Shown: positions 53,020 through 62,376, counted from the stretch's first letter. The stretch: DNA of 64,000 bases from Achromobacter sp. B7 (GCF_003600685.1 NZ_CP032084.1:5022001-5086000); one strand, 5' to 3'. A program made the numbers and translations. The notes: generated by a model not told the origin, from the sequence alone.

Positions 53020-54228
53020 ATGAATCCATTGCCGGCCAGCCTGCGCGCCGCCGACTTCTTTTCCCCGACCGTTGCGGCGCTGATCTCCGTGCTGGTCAAT
53101 TACGGCGGCACCTTCGTGCTGGTGTTCCAGGCCGCCGAGTTGGCCGGGCTGACACCGGCGCAGACCGCGTCGTGGGTGTGGGCGGTGTCCGTGGGCGTGG
53201 GCATCACGGGGGCAATGCTGAGTTTTCGCTACAAAGCGCCGATCATCACCGCGTGGTCCACCCCCGGCGTCGCGTTCCTGGCTACGGTAATGCCGTTCAC
53301 GCCCTATGGCGAAGTGATCGGCGCGTATGTCATTTCAGCGCTGGGCTTTGTGGTGCTGGGCATGTCGGGCGCCTTTGAAAAGCTGGTGCGGTTGATACCG
53401 GGCGGCATCGCGGCAGGCCTGCTGGCGGGCATCCTGCTTCAGTTCGGAGTCAATGCCTTTGGCGGCGCCAGCGTCGAGCCGCTGCTGGTCATCGTCCTGG
53501 TGGTGTCGTACGCGCTGCTCAAGCGATTCACGTCGCGCTTTGCCGTGGTCGGCATCCTGGTCATCGGCCTGGCGATGCTGATCGCGCAAGGCCGCATTGA
53601 TTTTTCCGCCGTGCACTTGAGCCTGGCCACGCCGGTATTCGAAATGCCGCGGTTTTCGCTGAACGCCTTGCTGGGCGTGGCCTTGCCCCTGTTCATCATC
53701 ACGCTGACCGGCCAGTACATGCCCGGCATGCTGGTGCTGCGCAACGACGGCTTCAAGACCAGCGCCAACCCCATTCTGGTCACGACGGGGTTGGGCTCGT
53801 TGCTGATGGCCCCATTTGGCGCGCACGCGTTCAACGTGGCGGCAATCACGGCGGCCATCTGCACCGGCCCGGACGCGCATCCCGACCCGCGCAAGCGCTA
53901 CCTGGCAGGCTTGGCGTGCGGACTGTTCTACGTTTTGGTCGGCACCTTCGGCGTGACGCTGGCCACGCTGTTCATGGTGCTGCCCAAGGCCTTCATCACC
54001 ACGCTGGCCGGGCTGGCGCTGCTGGGCGCCATCGGCGGCAGCCTGGCCAATGCCATGGCCGACGCCCGCACGCGCGAAACCGCGCTGATCACCTTCCTGG
54101 CCACCGCCGCGAACGTCACGCTGCTGGGCGTGGGCGGCGCGTTCTGGGGCCTGGTGGCCGGCCTGACGGCGCACCTGCTGATCCATGGCGGCCATCGCAC
54201 GCTGGTTGGCAGCGCGGCCAGACCGTAG
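53020..54228 (+). CDS. benE: BenE-family benzoate/H+ symporter
   Basis: 402 residues with about twelve membrane helices. BenE signatures are SPTVAALISVLVNYGGTFVLV, IITAWSTPGVAFLA and FGAHAFNVAAITAAIC. The family takes up benzoate-type aromatic acids across the inner membrane; in Alcaligenaceae many members are not next to ben genes and the substrate is uncertain. ATG 53020 follows GGAG at seven bases. It converges with a MocR regulator. Confidence 0.9.
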   Translation: MNPLPASLRAADFFSPTVAALISVLVNYGGTFVLVFQAAELAGLTPAQTASWVWAVSVGVGITGAMLSFRYKAPIITAWSTPGVAFLATVMPFTPYGEVIGAYVISALGFVVLGMSGAFEKLVRLIPGGIAAGLLAGILLQFGVNAFGGASVEPLLVIVLVVSYALLKRFTSRFAVVGILVIGLAMLIAQGRIDFSAVHLSLATPVFEMPRFSLNALLGVALPLFIITLTGQYMPGMLVLRNDGFKTSANPILVTTGLGSLLMAPFGAHAFNVAAITAAICTGPDAHPDPRKRYLAGLACGLFYVLVGTFGVTLATLFMVLPKAFITTLAGLALLGAIGGSLANAMADARTRETALITFLATAANVTLLGVGGAFWGLVAGLTAHLLIHGGHRTLVGSAARP

Positions 54229-54340
54229 GCGCACGGGGCCGCCAGGCAGGCCCCAATACCCAGCCGTCAGGCAGGCCCCACCAATACCCCGGCCGCCAGG
54301 CACGCCACCAATCGCCAAGCCGCGATGCACGCCATGAGCG

Positions 54341-55942
54341 CTACCGCCGTGGCGTGCGCGCCAACGCATTACGCAGCCGCAGCACCGCGGCTTCGATCTC
54401 GTGTTCGGCCAACGACGCGTAGCCCAGCAGCCACCCTTCCAGGCGATCCACCCCCGCGTACAGGCGGCTGATGCCGGGCAGCACGATACCGGCCGCGGCC
54501 GCTTGCCGAATGGTCTGGTCTTCGGACCATCCCGCTTGCAGCAGGCAAGGCACCTGCAAGCCGCCCGGCGGCCGGATGGCGGTGACAATGCCCGACAGGT
54601 GCCGCCCGATGGCATCCAGCATGCAGGCGCGGCGCGACGCATACAGCTTGCGCATGGCCCGCACGTGCGCGTTGTAGTGGCCGTCTTCCATGAAGCGCGC
54701 CAGCGTCAGTTGCAGCACCTGCGGCGTGTGCCCGTCCATGATGCTGCGGGCGCGGGCAAAGGCGTCGACCAGCTCAGGCGGCAACGCCATGTAGCCCATT
54801 CGCAAGCCGGGGAACAGCGTCTTGCTGAAGGTGCCCAGATATAAGGTCCGATCAAACTGGTCCACGCCCTGCACGCACGCGGTAGGCGGGCCGTCGTAAT
54901 GGAATTCGCTGTCGTAATCGTCTTCGATGATCCAGCGCCGGTTCTCATGCGCCCAGCGCGTCAGCATCAGGCGCCGTTCCAGCGACAGGATGGCGCCGGT
55001 GGGGTATTGATGCGACGGCGTCACATAGACGCAGTTGGCGCCGCTGGGGTCCTGCTGCAGCAGGTCCATGCGGATGCCGTCCGCGTCCACATCGATCGGC
55101 ACGATACGCGCCTGCGCGGCTTCAAACGCCTTGCGCGCGCCGAAGTAACCCGGGTTCTCCATCAGGAGCGGGCCGTCGGCATCCACCAGCAGTTGCGCGC
55201 ACAGCGTCAGCGCCTGCCGCGTGCTGGACAACACCAGGATCTGGTCCGCCGACACCCGGGCGCCGCGCTCCAGGTTCAGGTAGTCGGCAATTGCACGGCG
55301 CAGCGGCCCGGCCCCTTGCGGGTCGCCATGCAGCAGCACGCTGGCGCGATGCGCTTTGAGCACTTGGCGTTGCAGGCGTTCCCAGACATCCACGGGAAAG
55401 GTGCGCGTTTCGGGCAGGCCGGTGGCGAACGCCCTGACCGCTTGCTGGTCGCTCACGCCGCCGCTGTCAAAGATCGCGGTACCGCGCCGGCTTAGGCCGG
55501 GGCTTGCCTTGAGCGGCGCCGCATTGCCGCCTTGCTCCGCCCTTGCACCCTGCCCCGCCCTTGCACCCTGCCCGGCCCTTGCGCCCTGTCCGGCCCTTGC
55601 GCCCTGTCCGGCCTCTACGCCACGCCGAGACTTGACGCGCCCGCCCGCCGCGCCGCGTAAGACGGCGCCCACGGTATCGGACACATAGCTACCCGAGCCT
55701 TCGCGCCGCACGATGTAGCCATCACGATGCAGCTGCACGTAGGCGTTTTCCACGGTGTCGCGCGCCACGCCCAGGGACAGGGCCAGCCCGCGCGTGGCGG
55801 GCAGCTTCACGCCCGCACCCAGCGCACCGTCCAGGATCAACGCGCGTAGCGCGCGCTGGATGCGCTGATGCAGATCCAGGCGCGCAAACTCTGCGTCGCC
55901 CAGCCGCATTTTCAGCGTGTCGAGTTCAAACGTTTTCACCAT
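54341..55942 (-). CDS. MocR-family PLP-dependent transcriptional regulator
   Basis: 533 residues. The N-terminal GntR-type winged helix (LPATRGLALSLGVARDTVENAY) is joined by a long linker to an aminotransferase fold I domain with the PLP Lys in LGTFSKTLFPGLRMGYM. The linker is unusually long because of four 18-base tandem repeats encoding GQGARA. MocR proteins (PdxR, GabR, EhuR) sense PLP-amino-acid adducts and regulate divergent genes. ATG 55942 has no ribosome site and lies next to a hexamer satellite. It converges with benE. Confidence 0.92.
   Translation of the reverse strand: MVKTFELDTLKMRLGDAEFARLDLHQRIQRALRALILDGALGAGVKLPATRGLALSLGVARDTVENAYVQLHRDGYIVRREGSGSYVSDTVGAVLRGAAGGRVKSRRGVEAGQGARAGQGARAGQGARAGQGARAEQGGNAAPLKASPGLSRRGTAIFDSGGVSDQQAVRAFATGLPETRTFPVDVWERLQRQVLKAHRASVLLHGDPQGAGPLRRAIADYLNLERGARVSADQILVLSSTRQALTLCAQLLVDADGPLLMENPGYFGARKAFEAAQARIVPIDVDADGIRMDLLQQDPSGANCVYVTPSHQYPTGAILSLERRLMLTRWAHENRRWIIEDDYDSEFHYDGPPTACVQGVDQFDRTLYLGTFSKTLFPGLRMGYMALPPELVDAFARARSIMDGHTPQVLQLTLARFMEDGHYNAHVRAMRKLYASRRACMLDAIGRHLSGIVTAIRPPGGLQVPCLLQAGWSEDQTIRQAAAAGIVLPGISRLYAGVDRLEGWLLGYASLAEHEIEAAVLRLRNALARTPRR
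55539..55610. repeat. 18-bp VNTR in the MocR linker
   Basis: Four consecutive 18-base units differing at only a few positions (first unit gcccttgcaccctgcccc on the plus strand). They encode (AGQGAR)n in the linker between DNA-binding and PLP domains. Copy number changes keep the frame. Confidence 0.88.
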
Positions 55943-55955
55943 GCGGCGGGAAGCC

Positions 55956-56015
55956 GATGCAGATGGCGATGGCGATGGCGATGCAAATGCACATGCAAAT
56001 GCAAATGCACATGCG
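55956..56015. repeat. Hexanucleotide satellite upstream of the MocR gene
   Basis: Ten contiguous 6-base units of the forms gatgca, gatggc, aatgca and catgca/catgcg. It ends 14 bases before the MocR ATG, in the 5' leader or promoter. It occupies the place where a ribosome site would be expected. The remainder of 55943-56148 holds no gene. Confidence 0.85.
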
Positions 56016-56148
56016 GGTGCGACTGCCGCGGCTCACGCCGCGCTCGTTCAGGGTGTTGCCGGGTCATGATCAGTCCTTGATGGGGACCGGCCACGGCTCG
56101 CGCGAGGCGAACCGTGGCGCGTGGACGCCGTAATTTAACGGATCAAGA

Positions 56149-58596
56149 TCAATACCGGTAATTCACGCCCAGCATCGCGCTGAACGGCGCGCCGTAGTAG
56201 TTGCTGTAGACGTTGGTGCTGGCGTAGTACTTCTTGTCAAAGACGTTGTTCAGGTTCAAGGTTGCCGACCATTGGCGGTTGACCTGGTAGCGCGCCATCA
56301 GGTCGACCAACGCATAGCCGCTTTGCGACGATTCAAACTGCTGGCCGCCGGGGCCACGGCTGGAATAGTCGCTGCCGCTTTCCCAACGCACACCGCCGCC
56401 CACCGTCAGCGCGCTCAGCTCGCCCGGCAGGCGATACGTGGTGTACAGCTTGGCGATGTGGCGCGGCAGCCCGACCTGCGTGATGAAGCCTTGCGGCAGG
56501 CGGCGGTCCACGTAGGCATACGACAGCTGCACCTGCCAGCCTGCGCTCAGCGCGCCGCTAAGCTCGGCCTCGACGCCGCGCATCACCGCGCCATCGGCAG
56601 CCACATACGCGCTGTCGCCATTGGGCGCCAGATTGTCGCCGTCGACCATCGCGTAGTTGTCCTGGCGGGTGCGGAACAATGCCACCGAACCATTCAGGCG
56701 GCCATCCAGCCACGTCGACTTCAGGCCGACTTCATAGGTGTTGCCCTTGATGGGTTCCAGCACGCCGCCCGACACATTCTGCGCCTGCTGCGGTTGGAAA
56801 ATGCTGGTGTAGCTGGCGTACGCGGACACGGTCGGCGTCAGGTCGTAGACCAGCCCGGCGTAAGGCGTGTAGACACCCTGCTCGCGCATATTGTCGGGAT
56901 ACGAGGTGCCGTCGTTGTAGTTGTAGGACGCCTGCTGGTCCCACCACGTCACGCGCGATCCCAGCACCACGGACAGGGCATCGGAGGGACGCAGGCGCAG
57001 CGCGCCGTAGATCGACGATTGCTTTTCGGTGTAGTCGCGCTTGCCGGTTGTCTGCCAGTCGGGCTCGGGCATGTTGCCGGACCAGCCGCGTATGTCCGGA
57101 ATCTTTGCGTCGTAGCCCGGCGCGGTCCACAGCGGGTACATGTCGTAGTCGCCATTGGTGTGCGAGGCGCTGGCGCCGATCACCACATCGTGCTGGCGGC
57201 CGAACGCGTTGAAGGCGCCGGTCAGGCTGGCGTCCACGGCGTTCTGCGTTTTGGGAATAGGCCATTTCGCCACCCACAGGGACGCGCCGCGACCCGAGTT
57301 CGGGTCCGCCCAGCCATTGCTGCTGAACCAGCCATAGGTGCGGTCGTTATCGTCGCCCGTATGCGACAGGGTGACCGACCCCTTCCACAGCGGCGCGAAT
57401 TCGTGGTCCAGCGTGGCGAACACGTTGTAGCGCGTGCGTGTCTGGCGGCTCCAGTCGGTGGCCGAGTTGAAGCTCTGGCGGAAATCCGTCTTGGTGCCGT
57501 CCGCGTAGGCCGCCGGAAAGCCGAAGTACGAGCACGCCGTGCAATGCTTGCGCTGGTACTCGCCGCCCAAGGTCAGCATGGTGCGTTCGCCCAGATCGGC
57601 TTCGATCACGCCGTACAGCAACTGCGAATCCTGCTTGACGCGATCGATGAACGAGCCGCCCTCCTGCCATGCGCCCACGACGCGGCCGCGCAGCTTGCCG
57701 GCTTCATCCAGCGGGCTGCCCAAGTCGAACTCCGTGCGCTTGTAGTCCCATGACCCCACGGCCGCGCCCACACTGGCCTGGAAGTCCGACGTGGGCCGCT
57801 TGCGCACCAGGTTGATGGACGCCGCCGGGTTGCCCGCGCCGTTCAACAAACCCGTGGACCCGCGCACCACTTCAATGCGGTCGTACAGCGCGGTGTCCAG
57901 CCCCAGTGCGTTGAAGTCCTTGTGCGTGGGCACGCCGTCCACCTGCATATTGGTGACTTCCATGCCGCGCGCGTACAGGCCTTTTTCGTTGTCATCGGCC
58001 GACCCCTTCTTCTTGAAGGTCAGGCCGGGCGTGTTGGCGATGGCGTCTTCCAGCGTATTCAAGCCCTGGTCCGACAGGCGTTGGCGCGTCATCACCGAGA
58101 CCGACTGCGGCGTCTCGCGCAAGCTCATCGGCAGCTTGGTGGCGGTGGTGCTCAGGCCCACGGTGTACGAGTCGGTGCCTTCGCTGGGGCCCGGTTCACG
58201 CGAACCCAGCACCTCGACGGGCGCCAGCGTCTGCGCCGCCGCGCGCCGCACCCCATAGTTGTTGCCGCCCTGGCTGACGGCTTCCAGCCCCGTGCCCGCC
58301 AGCATGGTCGCCAGGCCCGAGGCGATGCCGTATTCCCCTTGCAGGCCCGTGCTTTGCTTGCCTTGCGTCAGCGAGGCGTCGAAGGACAGCACCACGCCGG
58401 CCTGGGCGGCGAAGCGGCTCAAGGCCAGGCCCAGCGGGCCGGCCGGCACGTCGTAGCGCCGCGCGCTGGCGGCGGTGTCGGCAGCTTGCGCCCACGCGGG
58501 CGGGGCCGACGCCAGCGTCAACAACGCAGTGAAGACGGCGCGGGCAACAGGCGCCAAGGCGCCGGGATGGCGAGGTTTGGTCAAAAGGGAAGGCAT
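56149..58596 (-). CDS. TonB-dependent siderophore receptor with STN signalling domain
   Basis: 815 residues. After the signal peptide (AVFTALLTLASAPPAWAQA) comes an STN domain (ALSRFAAQAGVVLSFDASLT), then a plug (SLRETPQSVSVMTRQRL; VNMQVDGVP-type loop) and a 22-strand barrel ending GVNYRY. The STN domain contacts FecR in the periplasm, so this receptor both imports a ferric siderophore and signals. ATG 58596 is favoured by the signal peptide. It is the third gene of a fecI-fecR-receptor unit. Confidence 0.93.
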   Translation of the reverse strand: MPSLLTKPRHPGALAPVARAVFTALLTLASAPPAWAQAADTAASARRYDVPAGPLGLALSRFAAQAGVVLSFDASLTQGKQSTGLQGEYGIASGLATMLAGTGLEAVSQGGNNYGVRRAAAQTLAPVEVLGSREPGPSEGTDSYTVGLSTTATKLPMSLRETPQSVSVMTRQRLSDQGLNTLEDAIANTPGLTFKKKGSADDNEKGLYARGMEVTNMQVDGVPTHKDFNALGLDTALYDRIEVVRGSTGLLNGAGNPAASINLVRKRPTSDFQASVGAAVGSWDYKRTEFDLGSPLDEAGKLRGRVVGAWQEGGSFIDRVKQDSQLLYGVIEADLGERTMLTLGGEYQRKHCTACSYFGFPAAYADGTKTDFRQSFNSATDWSRQTRTRYNVFATLDHEFAPLWKGSVTLSHTGDDNDRTYGWFSSNGWADPNSGRGASLWVAKWPIPKTQNAVDASLTGAFNAFGRQHDVVIGASASHTNGDYDMYPLWTAPGYDAKIPDIRGWSGNMPEPDWQTTGKRDYTEKQSSIYGALRLRPSDALSVVLGSRVTWWDQQASYNYNDGTSYPDNMREQGVYTPYAGLVYDLTPTVSAYASYTSIFQPQQAQNVSGGVLEPIKGNTYEVGLKSTWLDGRLNGSVALFRTRQDNYAMVDGDNLAPNGDSAYVAADGAVMRGVEAELSGALSAGWQVQLSYAYVDRRLPQGFITQVGLPRHIAKLYTTYRLPGELSALTVGGGVRWESGSDYSSRGPGGQQFESSQSGYALVDLMARYQVNRQWSATLNLNNVFDKKYYASTNVYSNYYGAPFSAMLGVNYRY

Positions 58597-58685
58597 GGGA
58601 TGAAGGTTTCCGTGAATCAAATCCGACGTAATCCCTGCTAAGTCGGATGAGCGCGGAAAAAGGACAATGCCCGGCAAAAATAATG

Positions 58686-59648
58686 TCAGCCCCGGGCGGT
58701 GATCCGGGTGTAGTAGCGGGTGAAACGGGATATGCGCACGGGTAACGCGCGCTCCACGGCGGCCAGCGCGCGGTCAGTGTCGTCAATGGGAAACGCGCCC
58801 GACACGCGCAGCTGGGCCACGGCATCGTCGCAGCGCAGGTGGCCGGGGCGGTAGCGGTCCAGCTGGGCCACGAAGTCGCCCAGCCGCATGCCGTCCACGA
58901 TCAACAGGCCACGCGTCCAGGCGTCCGGCTCGCCGATGATCTGGCCTTCATGGCGGGCGGCGGCGGCTTGCAGCGTGCCCTGTTCGCCCGCCTTGAGCAG
59001 CAGCCCCGCGCCGCCGTCGGCGGGCAGCAGTTCGACCGCATGACGCAGCACGGCCACCCGCGTCAGGTCGTCCAGGCGCTGGACGGTAAAGCGCGTGCCC
59101 AGTGGCCGCACGGTGCCGTGGGGCGTGGTTACGCGTAGCGGGGGCACGCCGGGTGCGGCGTGTTCGGTGTCGATCAGGATCTCGCCCGCATGCACGGCGA
59201 TGTGGCGGCCGCGCGCGTCCATGGACACGTCGACCGCGCTGGCGCTGTCCAGCCACAGCAAAGTGCCGTCCGCCAGCGTCAGTTCGCGCCGCTGGCCCGT
59301 GCCCATGCGGTAGTCGGCCAGATAGCCGGCCACCATCTGGTCGACCGGCAAGACGCGCCAGGCCAGCATGCCGCCCGCGCCCACCAGCGCCACCGCGCCC
59401 AAGCCGCTGCGCAACACGGCGCGTCGGCGCGCAAAGTGGTGGTCCGCGCGGTTCAGCGTATCGGCGGCAAGCCGGGCGGGCGCCGCGCCCAGGGTGCCGC
59501 GCAGGCGTTCCACCTGGCGCCAGATGCGCGCGTGTTCAGGGTCGGCCGCCAGCCAGCGGCCATGCGCCGCCACATCGGCCGCGCTGACTTCGTCGGCGCA
59601 AAGCCGTGCGTACCATTGCGCCGCCGCGGCAATCGTCTTGTCGGCCAT
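58686..59648 (-). CDS. fecR: FecR-family anti-sigma/sigma regulator
   Basis: 320 residues. An N-terminal DUF4880-like part (WYARLCADEVSAADVAAHGRW) lies in the cytoplasm, followed by one membrane helix at about 80-100 and the FecR periplasmic domain (GQRRELTLADGTLLWLDSAS, VRPLGTRFTVQ). It transmits the signal from the receptor's STN domain to the ECF sigma factor. It lies six bases after the sigma gene and 89 bases before the receptor gene. Confidence 0.95.
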   Translation of the reverse strand: MADKTIAAAAQWYARLCADEVSAADVAAHGRWLAADPEHARIWRQVERLRGTLGAAPARLAADTLNRADHHFARRRAVLRSGLGAVALVGAGGMLAWRVLPVDQMVAGYLADYRMGTGQRRELTLADGTLLWLDSASAVDVSMDARGRHIAVHAGEILIDTEHAAPGVPPLRVTTPHGTVRPLGTRFTVQRLDDLTRVAVLRHAVELLPADGGAGLLLKAGEQGTLQAAAARHEGQIIGEPDAWTRGLLIVDGMRLGDFVAQLDRYRPGHLRCDDAVAQLRVSGAFPIDDTDRALAAVERALPVRISRFTRYYTRITARG

Positions 59649-59654
59649 CGGCGT

Positions 59655-60182
59655 CTACTGCCTTTCCAAGGCGTACACCAGGCAATGCTCGGTAGCGCGC
59701 GCCATGTATTTCTTCACCGAACTGACGGTGACGCCCAACTGCGCGGCGATGTCCGCATAGCTGGCGCCTTCCAGCTGCGACATCAGGAAGGCGCGCCGCA
59801 CCTTGTGCCCCAGGCCGTGCAGCATGGCGTCGATCTCGCGGATGGTCTCCAGCAGGATGGCTTGCGTTTCGGGGGACACGGCATGCGCTTCGGGCTGCTG
59901 CGCCAGCGTTTCCAGCCAGGCGCGTTCCAGCACCTGGCGCCGGATGTGATCCACCAGCGTGCGCTGCGCCACCGCCGCCAGAAAGCTGCGCGGTTGCCGC
60001 ACGCCTTGCAATTGCGCCATCGACGCCGGCGACGAAAGCAGCCGCATGAACGTGTCCTGCGTCAGGTCGGCCGCCTCGGCGGGCACGTTCAGCCGCCTCA
60101 GCAACCAACCCCGCAACCACCCGTGATGGTCGCGGTAGAGCAAGCCCAGCGCTCGGTGCTCCAGAGATTCCAAGGACGACAT
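59655..60182 (-). CDS. fecI: ECF sigma factor, FecI-like
   Basis: 175 residues. Sigma region 2 is HHGWLRGWLLRRLNVPAEAADLTQDTF (split at natural points), region 4 is SYADIAAQLGVTVSSVKKYMARA. This is the iron-starvation FecI group. It directs RNA polymerase to the receptor operon when FecR signals. ATG 60182 lies 34 bases from a Fur-box-like site, so transcription is probably repressed by iron-loaded Fur. Confidence 0.95.
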   Translation of the reverse strand: MSSLESLEHRALGLLYRDHHGWLRGWLLRRLNVPAEAADLTQDTFMRLLSSPASMAQLQGVRQPRSFLAAVAQRTLVDHIRRQVLERAWLETLAQQPEAHAVSPETQAILLETIREIDAMLHGLGHKVRRAFLMSQLEGASYADIAAQLGVTVSSVKKYMARATEHCLVYALERQ

Positions 60183-60216
60183 GGCCGTGGCGACCGCTAC
60201 CCCAATTTTTAAGAAT

Positions 60217-60235
60217 GGGAATTGTAATCATTATT
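60217..60235. promoter_or_regulatory. Fur-box-like site upstream of fecI
   Basis: On the minus strand the 19 bases aataatgattacaattccc match the Fur consensus (gataatgataatcattatc) at about 13 of 19 positions, with the first half best conserved. It lies between fecI and the divergent cysteine hydrolase gene. Confidence 0.65.
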
Positions 60236-60344
60236 GATGGCGGTCGCCAAGCGGTCTGCAAGCGGCGGTAGACTGCAAGATTCGGGTGCGCGCCAAGCTG
60301 CCTTGTCCGCCCCCGCCACCGTCTCAGCCGCCCCCTCTATCCCC

Positions 60345-60902
60345 ATGCCCACCGCCTTGATCATCATCGACGTGCAGCGCGCCTTGTTCGACACCACGGA
60401 CACGCAGCCGGCGCCCGCCGACGCCACCGACGTACTGGACCGCATCAACACGTTGGCCGACCGGGCCCGCCAGGCTGGCGCCCCCGTCATCTACGTGCAG
60501 CACGAGGCCCCGGGCAGCGCCTTGGCGCACGCGGAGCCCGGCTGGGAACTGGACCCGCGCCTGCGCCCCGCGCCCAACGACATGCGCGTGCGCAAGACCA
60601 CGCCCGATTCCTTCCTGCGCACCACGCTGGGTCAGACGCTGTCCGACCTGGGCGTGACGGCGGTGGCGGTCTGTGGCTACGCCACGGAATTCTGCGTGGA
60701 CACCACCGTACGGCGCGCGGCGGCCTTGGGCTTTGCGGTGACGATAGCCGCCGACGCGCACACCACGCACGACAAAGCGCATGCATCCGGCGCCCAGATC
60801 CGCGCGCATCACAACGCCACCCTGCCCGCCATCATCAGCTTTGGCGTGAAGATCGTTGCGCTGCCCGCTGCCGATGTCGATTTCGGGCGGGCCGGGGTTT
60901 AA
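60345..60902 (+). CDS. Isochorismatase-like cysteine hydrolase
   Basis: 185 residues. The triad is Asp in LIIIDVQRALF, Lys in RVRKTTPDSF and Cys in VCGYATEFCVDTTVRRA. Family members hydrolyse nicotinamide, carbamates or isochorismate in the cytoplasm. ATG 60345 starts the fold; upstream in-frame codons lack homology. It diverges from fecI, so Fur might also affect it, but a siderophore-synthesis role is not supported by other genes here. Confidence 0.9.
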   Translation: MPTALIIIDVQRALFDTTDTQPAPADATDVLDRINTLADRARQAGAPVIYVQHEAPGSALAHAEPGWELDPRLRPAPNDMRVRKTTPDSFLRTTLGQTLSDLGVTAVAVCGYATEFCVDTTVRRAAALGFAVTIAADAHTTHDKAHASGAQIRAHHNATLPAIISFGVKIVALPAADVDFGRAGV

Positions 60903-61564
60903 CGGATCGAGTCCAACAACGTCTTCGCCTCGGCGCGGCGGCCGTCGTCGGCCGTCTCGCGGCCCGGGCGCGGCGGCGCCTTCAGCGCCTTTTCCAGGTA
61001 CGGCACCGCTTCAGGCTTGCGATTGCGATAGACCAGGTAGTCGGCGTAGAAGTAATTGGTGTCGATGCCGTCCGGATTGATCGCCAGCGCCTGCTGGAGC
61101 AGGGCCTCGGCCTTTTTGTTGTCGCCAAATCCGACCGGCCAGCCCGGCACCTTGTAATAGAGCACGCCCAGGCTGTTCAACGCCGATCCGCCCAGCGCCT
61201 TGCTGTCGATCTGGATAGCCGTTTCGTATTCCGCCTTGGCCTGCTTGGCCAGGCTTAACGCACCCAAGCCGCCCTTGGCCCCGGCCCATGAACTGAGGAT
61301 GATGCCTTCCCAGATGTGCGGCTCGGCGCTGCCTTTGTAACGCGCGGTCAGTTCGTGCGCCTGTTGCGACAGCGCTTCGAAGCGGGCCGCGCGTTGGTCC
61401 GCGGGCGTCTGATACTGGATCGTGGCCCAACCGGATTGCAGCGCGCGGATGCCTTGGTCCAGCTCGGCGGGCGCCGCCAAGGAAATCGTTGACAGGGAAA
61501 AGGTCAGCGCCACGCCGGCAAGCAGGTTTGCACAGGCGGCGCGCAGATAGGGACGTGAGTTCAT
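60899..61564 (-). CDS. Exported TPR-type protein
   Basis: 221 residues. The signal peptide (ANLLAGVALTFSLSTISLAA) precedes helical repeats: WEGIILSSWAGAKGG, ALNSLGVLYYKVPGW, ALLQQALAINPDGIDTNY, which is a TPR unit. It is likely periplasmic. It is the last gene of the minus-strand operon; its ATG overlaps the stop of the SDR gene (ATGA). The gene ends within the last bases of the convergent cysteine hydrolase gene (4-base overlap). A periplasmic protein in a biosynthetic operon is unusual. Confidence 0.85.
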   Translation of the reverse strand: MNSRPYLRAACANLLAGVALTFSLSTISLAAPAELDQGIRALQSGWATIQYQTPADQRAARFEALSQQAHELTARYKGSAEPHIWEGIILSSWAGAKGGLGALSLAKQAKAEYETAIQIDSKALGGSALNSLGVLYYKVPGWPVGFGDNKKAEALLQQALAINPDGIDTNYFYADYLVYRNRKPEAVPYLEKALKAPPRPGRETADDGRRAEAKTLLDSIR

Positions 61565-62376
61565 GATGAGGATCCTGTAGGAAATTTGTTGGCCGTCAAG
61601 GCGCGGCGGTGTTTGGAAAATGCGCCATCCAGCCATTCCGGACACAAGCCATTGAGCCGCGCGGCAATGGCCTCGACGCCGCCCGCGAAACCCTGGCTGC
61701 TTTCACGTTGCAGCATCCGCAGGACGCGTGCGGCGATCGCCTGCGGCGTATCGTTGGCCGAACCGGTCGCCTGGTTGAACGCCTGGACTTCCGGCGTGTT
61801 GAACGGCGTGTCGATGCCCCGTGGCGCGTAGTACTGCACGCGTATTCCGGTATCGGCCAGCTCGCGGCGCAGCGCCTCGGTGTAAAGCCGAAGTGCCGCC
61901 TTGCTTGCGCCATAGACGGAAAACCCCGGCACGCCCAGGCTGCCCAGCGTGGAGCCGATATTGAGCACCTGCGCGCGCGGGTGGGATCGCAGCACCGGCA
62001 GCATGCCCGCGATCAACATCATGGGCGCGACGACGTTGGTTTCCATCACGCGATGGGCCTCGTCGGCCTGCAACCGATCGGCCGGGCCGAATGCGGCCAC
62101 CGCCGCGTTATTGATCAGCACGTTCGCGCCCCGCGCCGCCGCCGCGTCCACAATCGCCGCGCGACCACTGTCGGTGGTCACGTCCACGACCAGCGCGTCC
62201 ACCCGCAGGCGATCTGTTGCCCCCGCGTTCAACGACTGCGCCAGCGCCAGCAGCGGTCCCGCCGTGCGACCCACCAACAGCAGGCGCGCACCTTCGTCAA
62301 CCAGCCGGCGCGCGATGGCGCTGCCCAGCCCCCCCGCCGCGCCAGTCAACACCACCGAGGCGTCGCGCGGGCTCAT
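61561..62376 (-). CDS. SDR-family oxidoreductase of the AMP-ligase operon
   Basis: 271 residues. TGAAGGLGSAIARR, NNAAVAAFG, catalytic Ser in LNIGSTLGSLG and Tyr/Lys in YGASKAALR. C-terminal sequence differs from standard SDRs of fatty-acid synthesis. Both ends overlap neighbours by four bases, so it is translationally coupled to the heme-oxygenase-like gene upstream and the TPR gene downstream. It probably reduces or oxidises the intermediate made by those enzymes. Confidence 0.9.
   Translation of the reverse strand: MSPRDASVVLTGAAGGLGSAIARRLVDEGARLLLVGRTAGPLLALAQSLNAGATDRLRVDALVVDVTTDSGRAAIVDAAAARGANVLINNAAVAAFGPADRLQADEAHRVMETNVVAPMMLIAGMLPVLRSHPRAQVLNIGSTLGSLGVPGFSVYGASKAALRLYTEALRRELADTGIRVQYYAPRGIDTPFNTPEVQAFNQATGSANDTPQAIAARVLRMLQRESSQGFAGGVEAIAARLNGLCPEWLDGAFSKHRRALTANKFPTGSSS

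Noticed and set aside
55868..56080. A small Arg/Cys-rich peptide encoded over the hexamer satellite
   Set aside because: Its repeats merely translate the satellite, and it overlaps the MocR gene antisense. No ribosome site was seen.
56272..57753. A 493-codon open frame on the plus strand
   Set aside because: Antisense to the TonB receptor; Arg/Ala/Val-rich with no domain.
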